This document shows, one piece after another, positions 25,141 through 33,310 of a stretch of 64,000 nt of DNA. The stretch is from Paenibacillus sp. FSL R5-0912 (lineage in GTDB: Bacteria; Bacillota; Bacilli; Paenibacillales; Paenibacillaceae): the NCBI RefSeq assembly GCF_000758605.1, contig NZ_CP009282.1, forward strand, positions 7,564,001 through 7,628,000, read 5' to 3'. The notes under the pieces were generated by a model. It was not told the origin of the DNA. It saw only the letters and a list, made by a program, of their open reading frames with translations, and searched no databases. Each line of letters starts with the position of its first letter. The stretch's first letter is position 1. The translations under genes and the position numbers were made by a program.

Positions 25141-26154
25141 CTAGTTCTGCAGCTCTCCGAAGTAGTTCCCATAAGGCTTGAACCTGGCAAGCACCCCGTC
25201 CACCTTACGCATGCGTTCCTCCAGGGTTCCCCTCAGGGTGATGTAAGGAATCCGCCGCTCCTTCAAATCCGCTATGATCTGCTTGTGGAAAATATGCCGT
25301 TTCTGGTCCCCGCTGCGGTCCCAAGTATCGTCATAAGGAATATCGTCACCGCACAGGAAAAACAGATCGTACCGCTGCGCATTCTCCAGCGCCAGCCGGG
25401 TGAGAAGCCCGGGGGCCCGTCCGTGGTAATCCAGGGCGTACATATAGGTGGTAATCGCATTCGTATCGACAAACAGATACCGGTCTGCGTCCAGTAGCGC
25501 CCGTTCCTCCCGCTTAAGATGGCCCACGGCAATTTCGTCAAAAGCCTCTATGCCGATCCGGCGGTCCACCTGATGCTCCGTCCAATACTCCCGCCCGTAC
25601 TCACTGGCAAAAGCCGTCCTATACTGTTTCGCCAGCGCCTCAGTAATCGTCGATTTGCCGGTAGACATCGCTCCTACAAACACAATTTTCGTAATTAAGT
25701 CCCGGTATACGATGTCGCCTACATATTGCCGGTATCTATAAGGATCAGAGCGGACCATGGTGGCCGATACCGGTACCCGCTGACGCGCTTCATCCACCCT
25801 CCGGTCTATGGCGCCCAGGGCGATGCTCATATGCTTGCCATAGAACTCGCTGGAGTAAAAGTGGGTCACCTGCTCGCCCTTCAGCAGCCCGAGAATATAC
25901 TGTTCTTCCCGGATCTCATGCTCCCGGTCATCGGAGTACCCGTCCGGACCATCCCACGCTTCAATTACCCGCACCGATGACGGATACAGCCTGCGTATCC
26001 AGTTCGCGCGGATATGCAGCGGAACCGGAGAGACGGACGTTTCATAGATCACCACGATCAATTCATCGACCTCCTGCAGCGCCGTTTCGATCATGAGCTG
26101 GTGCCCTTTATGCAGCGGAGCGAACTTTCCGAGTGTTAATCCGAGCGTCTTCAT
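25141..26154 (-). CDS. nadR: Bifunctional NMN adenylyltransferase / ribosylnicotinamide kinase (NadR type)
   Basis: A 337-residue enzyme. Residues 1-160 form an NMN adenylyltransferase domain with GKFAPLHKGHQLMI (HxGH motif). Residues 165-337 form a P-loop ribosylnicotinamide kinase domain with Walker A FVGAMSTGKST. The N-terminal HTH of enterobacterial NadR is absent, so this is purely an enzyme. It phosphorylates nicotinamide riboside brought in by PnuC and adenylylates NMN to NAD. Its ATG overlaps the pnuC stop by 4 bases. Confidence 0.9.
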   Translation of the reverse strand: MKTLGLTLGKFAPLHKGHQLMIETALQEVDELIVVIYETSVSPVPLHIRANWIRRLYPSSVRVIEAWDGPDGYSDDREHEIREEQYILGLLKGEQVTHFYSSEFYGKHMSIALGAIDRRVDEARQRVPVSATMVRSDPYRYRQYVGDIVYRDLITKIVFVGAMSTGKSTITEALAKQYRTAFASEYGREYWTEHQVDRRIGIEAFDEIAVGHLKREERALLDADRYLFVDTNAITTYMYALDYHGRAPGLLTRLALENAQRYDLFFLCGDDIPYDDTWDRSGDQKRHIFHKQIIADLKERRIPYITLRGTLEERMRKVDGVLARFKPYGNYFGELQN

Positions 26155-26828
26155 GCCAGCGCCTCCTTAGCCCCTTTGTTCCAGTTATAGTAGCCATATA
26201 GCGCGTTAATCAGATAGGCACTCCACATGACGATCATCAGCAGACCTTCACCACTGCCCTCCACCGTCCGGATTACCCAGAGCAGCACCGTGAACAGATT
26301 CAGCACAATATAGACCAGCCACTGCTCCTTGAATCTCCGCACCATCAGAATCGTAGCCACTACAGATAACACAGTCGTGATAGCATCAATATAAGGCGAG
26401 TTCTGCGCCGGGAGGAACGACAGGCTATACCCCAGCAGCAGCGCCCCGGAAATACAGACCGCCATCGTGAGGAGCCTGCCTTTGACCTCCATCTGGCGCA
26501 TGGACAGCTTGCCGCTCTGCATATTCTTCTTCCACATATAGAAGCCTACAACATTCATCGGCACGAAGAAAAGCAGATTCAGCATAACCTCTCCGAATAA
26601 TCCGTTAATATAAGCCAGATAGGCGTAGCCGAAGGTGTTATACATCCCAAAAGCATAACTCATCAGCTTCCCCTTCGCCGTAAGCACCACGCACAGCACC
26701 CCGGTAATGAAGACCGTGAACCCCAGAAACGAATCCTTGGAAACAATTGTAAAACCAATTGCAATCAAAGTAAATATAACCAGCCAGACGATTTCGAACC
26801 CATTCCAGTTCCCCGCAATCTTCTTCAC
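26151..26828 (-). CDS. pnuC: Nicotinamide riboside transporter PnuC
   Basis: A 225-residue membrane protein with about seven helices, carrying PnuC family blocks such as YAFGMYNTFGYAYLAY, MNVVGFYMWKKNM and NALYGYYNW. It facilitates uptake of nicotinamide riboside, trapped by phosphorylation by the coupled NadR kinase. GTG 26828, eight bases after GGAGG, is a better start than ATG 26852, which lacks a ribosome site. It is the first gene of the NAD-salvage operon. Confidence 0.9.
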   Translation of the reverse strand: MKKIAGNWNGFEIVWLVIFTLIAIGFTIVSKDSFLGFTVFITGVLCVVLTAKGKLMSYAFGMYNTFGYAYLAYINGLFGEVMLNLLFFVPMNVVGFYMWKKNMQSGKLSMRQMEVKGRLLTMAVCISGALLLGYSLSFLPAQNSPYIDAITTVLSVVATILMVRRFKEQWLVYIVLNLFTVLLWVIRTVEGSGEGLLMIVMWSAYLINALYGYYNWNKGAKEALA

Positions 26829-26874
26829 GCTGCATCCCTCCGCTTTCTGCATCTATTCTTGATGGGAATAACTT

Positions 26875-26905
26875 ATTAACATTATGATAATTACATTTTG
26901 TTAAT
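26875..26905. promoter_or_regulatory. Candidate operator upstream of pnuC (ATTAACA/TGTTAAT)
   Basis: Inverted arms ATTAACA (26875-26881) and TGTTAAT (26899-26905) lie in an AT-rich stretch about 50 bases before pnuC. CTTGAT (26858-26863) and ATCAAG (26906-26911) extend the symmetry. The NrtR-like protein is the natural candidate ligand, but this is inference. Confidence 0.45.
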
Positions 26906-26955
26906 ATCAAGATAACAGAAGCTGCAGCAGGATGCAAGCCCAATTCTCCTCTCGT

Positions 26956-26998
26956 CAGAAAAAAGAAATAGACCGCCCTCCTGTTTGGATAGCGGTCT
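26956..26998 (-). terminator. Intrinsic terminator (minus strand) after decayed VOC fragment
   Basis: AGACCGC (26970-26976) pairs with GCGGTCT (26992-26998); on the minus strand it is followed by ATTTCTTTTTTC. It lies just past the stop position of the VOC remnant at 27055-27205. Confidence 0.7.
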
Positions 26999-27054
26999 GC
27001 TTTGCTATGGTTCTCCAAGCCGGGTCTCTCAGGTATTCTCTGCAGTAACGGGGT

Positions 27055-27205
27055 TAACCGCAAAGAGGGAATGAATATTGCCTTCCGGAATCTGCAAAGA
27101 ATCCCGTAGTGTGCCCCAGGACATCACCTTCGGTGCAGTTATCCCTGTAGCCCCTTTTGCAACAAATTCGTTATACTTTACGCGGACCGTCTCAGGAGAA
27201 ATCCC
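27055..27205 (-). pseudogene. Decayed 3' fragment of a VOC-family gene (copy of 23798-24184)
   Basis: About 150 bases align closely with the 3' part of the VOC gene at 23798-23950, including the shared stretches AACCGCAAAGAGGGAATG and GTAGCCCCTTTTGCAACAAA. The frame corresponding to EFVAKGATGITAPKV is kept, but later codons are shifted and the first half of the gene is absent. It is a broken duplicate. Confidence 0.85.
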
Positions 27206-27277
27206 TTGTTATTCACATGTATTTCAAGCTTTGTTATACCTATAATAAACCTATATCAGATAAGGGGCGGTAATTAG

Positions 27278-27705
27278 ATGGGCGTAAAAGGTCTGGCACA
27301 TGTAGCGATTTAAGCTAGAGATTATACAGCGACTATTGCATTTTATACCGAAGTTCTGGGGTTTAAGCGGGGCCATCACTGGAGTCTGCCCTCATTTCAC
27401 ATCCAGGAAGCTTCGATGCTGATAACGATGCCGTGATTCCTGCTCAGGGAAAGAAAGCTTCATCTGAAGAAGAAATAGCCCACGGTGCATTATTGCATTT
27501 TGCCTTTTATGGAGATAATGTGGAGGAAACATATCAAAAATCCCTTGCTCACGGAGCAAGGACTTTCGTAGAACCGGATACCCTGTCACTTGGCGAACCG
27601 CCGCTGCTGGTGAAGAACGCACTCATTCACAGCCCTAACGGGGAAATTATCGAATTTATTGAAGAGGTTGATTTTGACAGGTCCGGATTTAACCCTACCC
27701 CATAA
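27278..27705 (+). pseudogene. VOC-family gene inactivated by a stop codon and a deletion
   Basis: ATG 27278 (after AAGGGGCGG) begins MGVKGLAHVAI, then TAA at 27311-27313 where the family has a Gln or similar, then ARDYTATIAFYTEVLGF in the same frame. Near 27415-27425 the frame shifts and a stretch of about a dozen residues is missing. The rest reads DNDAVIPAQGKKASSEE to the normal end near 27705. It is not closely related in sequence to the 23798 copy. The 3' part alone is open from GTG 27433 but lacks a start signal. Confidence 0.85.
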
Positions 27706-27734
27706 AAAGCCCCGTCCCTGAAGGGACGGGGCTT
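27702..27734 (-). terminator. Intrinsic terminator (minus strand) for the small membrane protein gene
   Basis: A 13-base GC-rich perfect stem (AAGCCCCGTCCCT with AGGGACGGGGCTT) and a 2-base loop; the minus strand continues TTTTTATGG. It ends the 27761-31857 transcript. Confidence 0.88.
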
Positions 27735-27760
27735 GCTCCGTTATGCAGCCATCGCTCAGA

Positions 27761-28267
27761 TCACTCGATCTCTATCCCGTACCAGCCGTCCGCCAGTGTA
27801 TCCAGCTTGTAGTTAGCAGGCTCCTCACTATAAGCCTTCTCGACCAGATCCTGACTGTCACAATACACAATATGATAGGTGTTGCCTTTCTCGCCTTCCC
27901 AGTCAAATACGAACCTTAGGAGGCTCTTCCCGTCCTGTCTGCTGTATCTGACAAAGTTCAGCTTGTCTTCTGATACCTCTATAATCTGCTGTACATTGCC
28001 CTGCAGGCCCGCATTCGCACCATCCAGGAACTGATGGCCCACAGCATTGCCGTTATTCGAGTAGATAAAGGTATTTCCTATATCACTCCGGTTATCCAGG
28101 CTGGTCATAAGAAGCTCGGTCTCCTCTTTTACAGCCTCAAACAGCTCGCGATGATCCCTGTAAATATCATATTTCGCGCTGGAATGGTTATAGTTAATAA
28201 TCACCCCTAACGCCACAATTATCACTGCGGCTGCAATGCCTATAAAGACGATTCTAGTGCGGCCCAT
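27761..28267 (-). CDS. Hypothetical membrane-anchored protein beside the CBM/vWA/DUF3289 protein
   Basis: A 168-residue protein with one N-terminal membrane helix (IVFIGIAAAVIIVALGVII) and an external domain of about 140 residues, rich in acidic and aromatic residues (YHIVYCDSQDLVEKAY, ending ADGWYGIEIE). I do not recognise the family. It starts 41 bases after the large secreted protein gene and shares its terminator, so the two are likely co-transcribed. An accessory or self-protection role for that protein is possible but unproven. Confidence 0.65.
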   Translation of the reverse strand: MGRTRIVFIGIAAAVIIVALGVIINYNHSSAKYDIYRDHRELFEAVKEETELLMTSLDNRSDIGNTFIYSNNGNAVGHQFLDGANAGLQGNVQQIIEVSEDKLNFVRYSRQDGKSLLRFVFDWEGEKGNTYHIVYCDSQDLVEKAYSEEPANYKLDTLADGWYGIEIE

Positions 28268-28308
28268 AACTCCACCTGCCTGACCCTTTCAGAATGAGAC
28301 GCTTTGAA

Positions 28309-31300
28309 TTAGTTAACAGAACCGCTGAAATACAGCTCGTAATCAATCGTTGTAATAAACGGCACATATTTTCCGTTGAAACGGTCGTAGTGCTGCAGCG
28401 TGAACCAATCGACAAAGCCCGGCCAATTAATCTCATCATCTGCGTCCAGGCCGAAATGATCATAGAAATGGAACACCAGCTTCCCGCTGAACTGGTCTCC
28501 GGCAATCTTGAAGTCCTTAATGGTAATATTATTGCCATGGAAGGCATGAATCGCCAGGGATAACGCCAGATTGGTCTTCTCCGTAAACACCGGATACGGG
28601 CTGTGTGAGAATCCGCCCACGTAATCATAAACAACTTTCTTGTTCGCACTTGGGTCATACTCCAGCTTAGACAGGTCGCCATTACTATTGTGCAGCTCCT
28701 GGACAACGAAATCACGGATTAATTGCACATAATTCTCGGTGCTGGAGTCACTTATGACTGCATTGTCCAGCTTGCTGTTATGATACTTGATATATTGGTC
28801 CGTATTGAAGGTGTCACCGTCGGAAACCGATGTGCCTTCATTACTGCGGTTATCGTATCTGAACGTCGAGATCAAATCGCTCAGAACGGAGCTCATATCG
28901 TCACTCGCACCGGTTTGGCCGACGGAGAACAGGAATGCCATTTCGCCCCAGATCATGGCTTCCGGCGTAATCTTGGCCACAGAGAACACCGGGCCCAGCT
29001 TGAATAATTCACTATAGGTGTAGTCATTGAACGTCAGGTCATCCGATACGGTATAATCTCCTCGCGGAGCATCCTTGAGTACTCCCTCTCTGTGATCTGA
29101 CTGAAGGATCAATGCCTCATTAACATCTGGAGTCAGCCTTCTGGGATCCACCGCATCGTTCAGACCATCGCCGTCTGTGTCTGTCAGATTAGGATTAGAA
29201 TACATATAGGCATAGACCTTATCGCCGACTTTCAGAATGCGGACCTCTTCACCATCCTTGAGCCCGTCGTCATCGCTGTCCGCATCCAGGTAGTTCACTC
29301 TGACCACCGCACCACCTGTACCTAGACGCAATCGGCCTGCCTGCATTTCTTTCTCGTGATAGTCACTAATGCCGTCCATGTCTGTATCTTTGTATAAGTC
29401 CGAGGTCTCGGCGATCGTATCGAAGATCCCGTATAAATGGTCGGCGTTGCTCGCATGATAGTAGCTGCCGCCGGTGCCCTGCGCCATATTTGTCAATATA
29501 CTCGTCGATACACTGCTGCCGAGCCCTACCGTATAAATAACGATTTGATTATCAGCGGCCTGCTTGGTCAGCGATGTATTGTAAGTGCCGTCTCCATCTG
29601 TAAGCATAATAATATACTTCAGGACATCTGTTCTGCCGCTGGCGGTGAACAAATTAAGCGCACTTGCAATTCCGCTAGTCAAGCTCGTTCCGCCGTTACT
29701 GTCAATCTTCCCTGCGGCTGTATTCAAAGCTGTCTTATCAGAGGTGAACGCGGATAATACCTTGGCGGTGTCGTCAAAATCAACAATAGCGCCCCGGTCA
29801 CTTCCTGTCAGCAGGTTGATGAACTGTCTGGTTACGCTGGTTCTCACATTGCTTCCATCATTGCCCGACATGCTGCCCGAGGAGTCGATGACGAAGACAA
29901 TGTCCATCCCCGAATATTGCTCTTCTCCCTCATCATACAGGAACTTATACTGCCATACAGTATCGTATACGGTTTTGTTTAATAAAATATATTTTGAGAA
30001 GTGTGCAGTCTCAACCGAAACCACATTACCCGTAACCTTCTGATTAGGTAGCTCTTCAAATAACTGAGCGGCTTCATTGAAATAGTAGATCCGCGGGACG
30101 AAGTTCGCTGTATTCAACAAGCTATCATCCAGTTCGAAGGAAATCGTCGCCTTCTCAAAGGCTCCGTTTATTGAGAAATTGTAGCCTTGATCGATATAGC
30201 CGGGGATCGTTGCATCATTAAGAATGCCGTCCTGAACAGGATCTACAGATAAACTGCCCACCTGTTCCGCGCTGACCCCTTCAACGGTAACGCAGGGAAC
30301 TACCTTGGCATCCGCAGCTTCAACCACAACCGTCCTTGAGAACTTCGCCTCCATTACGAGCGGATTGCTTCCGATCTTCACCTCCCAGGCATCCGACAGC
30401 CCGTCGCCATCGGTGTCCGTCTTCAGGGGGTCCGTCTGGTACTTCTGTACCTCTTCGCCATCCGAAAGACCATCGCCGTCCGTATCCGCGCTGATCAGGC
30501 TCGTCTGATAGGACAACTCTTCCAGGTTGGTTAATCCGTCGTTATCGCTGTCTTCGTCACCATCCAGAATCCCGTCCTGATCACTATCCTGTTCCAGCGG
30601 ATTCAGCTTCAATACGATAATCTCATCCCGGTCGCTTAATCCGTCTCCATCAGTATCTTTACTGGTAACGGAAAGGCCATAATGTTCTTCGTAATAATCG
30701 CTAATTCCGTCGCTGTCGCTGTCCTGCTCCCGGTCAATCCCTAAGTTATCCAGATTATTCTCGTCGAAATTCACAATGATATACTCTTTGGCAACCTCAG
30801 AACCATCGCTTAATTGCGCACTTAGCTTCAGCAGATTATAGCCAACACCCAGCCCTATGCCTTCCACGGACCAGACCTCATTTACAGGAATAGCTCCTTG
30901 CTGCAGGACCGTTTTATTTTTATCAGAAGTCTGATAGGTAAAGGTCTTGATGCGCGATGTCCCTCCCAGTGTTCCCGACAGCTTGTCCAGCTTCGTTCTC
31001 AGGAAGTAATAGTCACCGTCTGCGCTATTCTGAAGTTCTAAACCGTACGTATCCAGCTGCACGGAGACTTCCTCCGGTTCAGGTACTTCTTGCCGGGCCG
31101 CAATCTGCGTCAGCTCATAGCCCGCAGGTTCATTGACTACATTTCCCGGATTCCCGGAGAACCCGAGTGTCAGCGTCTCCCCCGGCTGAATATTGGCGTT
31201 GTAGCCTGCATTATGTATGACGTAATGATTACCGGTATGCCCGGTGATTTCGGCCGTCCAGAACCGTTCCAGATTCCCCTCATAATCAAAACTCAGCTTC

Positions 31301-31857
31301 CAGTCCTCAATGGTGGTCTGCGATAGATTCTTAATGGCAATTTCACCGTTAAAAGCGCTTGCCCAGTCACTTGTCACCTTGAAGCTTGTTTCATAGTCTC
31401 CTGCCGGCACGATCTGTTCGCTGCCTTGTATATCAAATGCTGCCGGTAGGACCAGTTCCCCGTCACACTTCGCTGTAAAGCCAAAATTCACACTGCTGCC
31501 CGCAGGAATGTCCTGGTTGCTCCCTGCATTCTGAATTGCATAAGCACCATTCTCATAGGCCTGCACAATCCCGTTCCAGATATTAGTGATCTCATAGGGC
31601 TGGCTGAAGCCCAGTGTCCAATTCTCAATCGTCCGGTCGCCCGTATTCCTGATGGTGACATCCGCGTTGAAGGCCCCCTCCCACTTGGAAGAAATAGTGT
31701 AGATTACCTCGTAACCCTCTCCCGTGAAGACCGTTTCCTGCAGGCCGCCCGTTGAGTCCTCTTGAGCCAGAGCAGGCTTGAGCGGAATAGAAGATAATAC
31801 CAATACTAGAATTACTAATAGAGCAAAGCTTCGTTTCATAATCCTTTTCCTGAACAT
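28309..31857 (-). CDS. Large secreted protein: CBM2-like x2, calcium repeats, vWA domain, DUF3289-like C-terminus
   Basis: An 1182-residue exported protein. Signal peptide about 1-31 (ends PALAQ). Two carbohydrate-binding type 2-like modules follow at roughly 45-145 and 155-250 (WEGAFNADVTIRNTG; WASAFNGEIAIKNLS). Then come a beta-rich linker, a run of thrombospondin-3/dockerin-like calcium loops (DTDGDGLSD, DSDQDGILDGDE) at about 375-510, a von Willebrand A domain with MIDAS DSSGSMS near 660-830, more calcium loops, and a C-terminal ~200 residues. That end resembles DUF3289 (NLALSLAIHAFHGN, FHFYDHFGLD, FVDWFTLQHYDRF). Calcium-stabilised adhesion to polysaccharide is likely. DUF3289 is often at the C-terminus of large exported proteins; its activity is unknown to me. 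ATG 31857 follows GAGGAGG. Confidence 0.8.
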   Translation of the reverse strand: MFRKRIMKRSFALLVILVLVLSSIPLKPALAQEDSTGGLQETVFTGEGYEVIYTISSKWEGAFNADVTIRNTGDRTIENWTLGFSQPYEITNIWNGIVQAYENGAYAIQNAGSNQDIPAGSSVNFGFTAKCDGELVLPAAFDIQGSEQIVPAGDYETSFKVTSDWASAFNGEIAIKNLSQTTIEDWKLSFDYEGNLERFWTAEITGHTGNHYVIHNAGYNANIQPGETLTLGFSGNPGNVVNEPAGYELTQIAARQEVPEPEEVSVQLDTYGLELQNSADGDYYFLRTKLDKLSGTLGGTSRIKTFTYQTSDKNKTVLQQGAIPVNEVWSVEGIGLGVGYNLLKLSAQLSDGSEVAKEYIIVNFDENNLDNLGIDREQDSDSDGISDYYEEHYGLSVTSKDTDGDGLSDRDEIIVLKLNPLEQDSDQDGILDGDEDSDNDGLTNLEELSYQTSLISADTDGDGLSDGEEVQKYQTDPLKTDTDGDGLSDAWEVKIGSNPLVMEAKFSRTVVVEAADAKVVPCVTVEGVSAEQVGSLSVDPVQDGILNDATIPGYIDQGYNFSINGAFEKATISFELDDSLLNTANFVPRIYYFNEAAQLFEELPNQKVTGNVVSVETAHFSKYILLNKTVYDTVWQYKFLYDEGEEQYSGMDIVFVIDSSGSMSGNDGSNVRTSVTRQFINLLTGSDRGAIVDFDDTAKVLSAFTSDKTALNTAAGKIDSNGGTSLTSGIASALNLFTASGRTDVLKYIIMLTDGDGTYNTSLTKQAADNQIVIYTVGLGSSVSTSILTNMAQGTGGSYYHASNADHLYGIFDTIAETSDLYKDTDMDGISDYHEKEMQAGRLRLGTGGAVVRVNYLDADSDDDGLKDGEEVRILKVGDKVYAYMYSNPNLTDTDGDGLNDAVDPRRLTPDVNEALILQSDHREGVLKDAPRGDYTVSDDLTFNDYTYSELFKLGPVFSVAKITPEAMIWGEMAFLFSVGQTGASDDMSSVLSDLISTFRYDNRSNEGTSVSDGDTFNTDQYIKYHNSKLDNAVISDSSTENYVQLIRDFVVQELHNSNGDLSKLEYDPSANKKVVYDYVGGFSHSPYPVFTEKTNLALSLAIHAFHGNNITIKDFKIAGDQFSGKLVFHFYDHFGLDADDEINWPGFVDWFTLQHYDRFNGKYVPFITTIDYELYFSGSVN

Positions 31858-32083
31858 CGCTACCGTTCCTCCTCGTATTATTACAAATAATAGTTCGAAA
31901 AATGATGTAATGTCATGGAGTATTATGAATCTATAATATTTGCAAATAGAGGATTAGGCAACAACAATTGGAAGAAAAGTAGAAGAACAACAAAACCATA
32001 ATAGCCTATTCTGAATATAACCTCCCGCTTCAGCCATAATAATACAAGCCATTTCATTCACACACCTAAAGGAGCAGATGAAT

Positions 32084-32731
32084 TTGAAAAACAAATGGCT
32101 GTTGGCGTTAACATTGGTGCTCATACTCACCTTGACGCAAGCAGCAGGCCCCGTACAGGCACAGGCTGGCGACAAGAAAGAAGCGGCTTGCTTCAGCCCC
32201 AGGATGGTTCAGCTGAAAAGCGATATGCAGAAGGTATGGATTGACCATACCATATGGACGCGAAGCTATATTGTCAGCGCCATCTCGAATAACCCGGACC
32301 AGAAGGACGTACTGAACCGGCTGCTGAGAAACCAGCAGGACATAGGTGATGTATTCAAACCGTATTACGGGGAGGCTGCCGGCAATAAGCTTGCGGAGCT
32401 GTTGAAAGAGCATATTGGGATTGCAGTGAAGATTGTAGCAGCCGCCAAAGCAGGCAATCCCGCCGATGTGAAGAAGCTGCAGGCCGATTGGCATAAGAAT
32501 GCCGATGATATTGCAACTTTTTTAAGCGCATTGAATCCAAACTGGCCGTTTAAAGCGGTGCAAGAGATGCTGTATACACACCTTCAGTTAATTACAGACA
32601 TTGTGCTGAGCTGCCTCCAGGGAGAATGGCAAGCAGATATTGCCGCAACCGACAAGAATGAGGTCCATATGATTCATTTAGCGGATGTTCTGTCATCAGG
32701 CATTATCAAGCAGTTCCCGGAGAAATTCTAG
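32084..32731 (+). CDS. Hypothetical secreted helical protein
   Basis: A 215-residue protein with a clear signal peptide (KNKWLLALTLVLILTLTQA, cleavage near AGPVQAQA), followed by a predicted all-helical domain (MQKVWIDHTIWTRSYIVSAISN, LLRNQQDIGDVFKPYYG, MLYTHLQLITDIVL). The repeated pattern of long amphipathic helices suggests a bundle; no catalytic motif is evident. TTG 32084 is nine bases from AAAGGAG, better placed than ATG 32078 (three bases). It is a single gene with its own terminator at 32761-32803. Confidence 0.7.
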   Translation: MKNKWLLALTLVLILTLTQAAGPVQAQAGDKKEAACFSPRMVQLKSDMQKVWIDHTIWTRSYIVSAISNNPDQKDVLNRLLRNQQDIGDVFKPYYGEAAGNKLAELLKEHIGIAVKIVAAAKAGNPADVKKLQADWHKNADDIATFLSALNPNWPFKAVQEMLYTHLQLITDIVLSCLQGEWQADIAATDKNEVHMIHLADVLSSGIIKQFPEKF

Positions 32732-33045
32732 GGAGCGTAATAAACAATGTTTGCACAATGGCTTTTCATAATCGCCCGGAAGGGGATTGTGGAAAGCTTT
32801 TTTATGTGTTTAGCCATAGCAGAGTAACAGAGTGAACTGGCACGATATATTAATCCCCTAATCCCATCCTGTCAAGAAATAATTTCTGTGGGAGCGGCAT
32901 TGAGGGTATGCCCCCCTAAACTTACCAAGTATGAATGAATTTGCGGGTATGAGGACCATGACTGCTTTTTCCTATTCGTCCGGCTTCACGTAAAATTTGC
33001 TACAAGCCTAGCCTAATGATATGCCATAGAAGGGAAGTGCTGTGC
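32732..33045. other. Intergenic region, no gene seen
   Basis: It holds the terminator at 32761-32803. The remaining AT-leaning sequence shows no convincing open frame, repeat or RNA motif. Confidence 0.6.
32761..32803 (+). terminator. Intrinsic terminator of the secreted helical protein gene
   Basis: GCTTTTCATAATC pairs with GATTGTGGAAAGC (including G-T pairs) around an 11-base loop, followed by TTTTTTA. Confidence 0.82.
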
Positions 33046-33285
33046 ATGAACAGCGTGGATATAATCAAATTTGTGGTCCTTTACGGTCAAAAGCCCGAGC
33101 ATGAAAGTTACGGATACATGGAGCTGAATCAGGAGGGCCATATGATTGCACTCTACAATAATTTTGGTGAGGAATTAGATTTGTATGGGGGTCACGAGCT
33201 TGTCCGGGTACGAACGCTTGGCCAATTTGATGACGAGGACCGCGATAATTTCTATTCCTTGTTGGAAAGTGACGGTGTAGGTTAA
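33046..33285 (+). CDS. Small hypothetical protein (79 aa)
   Basis: A small soluble acidic protein (MNSVDIIKFVVLYGQKPEHE to DEDRDNFYSLLESDGVG) with no membrane segment or known motif. ATG 33046 lies ten bases after AAGGGA; the frame is open from 33016. It lies alone between two terminated units. Codon use looks normal and the ribosome site supports a real gene, but I recognise no family. Confidence 0.5.
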   Translation: MNSVDIIKFVVLYGQKPEHESYGYMELNQEGHMIALYNNFGEELDLYGGHELVRVRTLGQFDDEDRDNFYSLLESDGVG

Positions 33286-33310
33286 TCCTACCGGATTAAC
33301 CTGCATCCAG

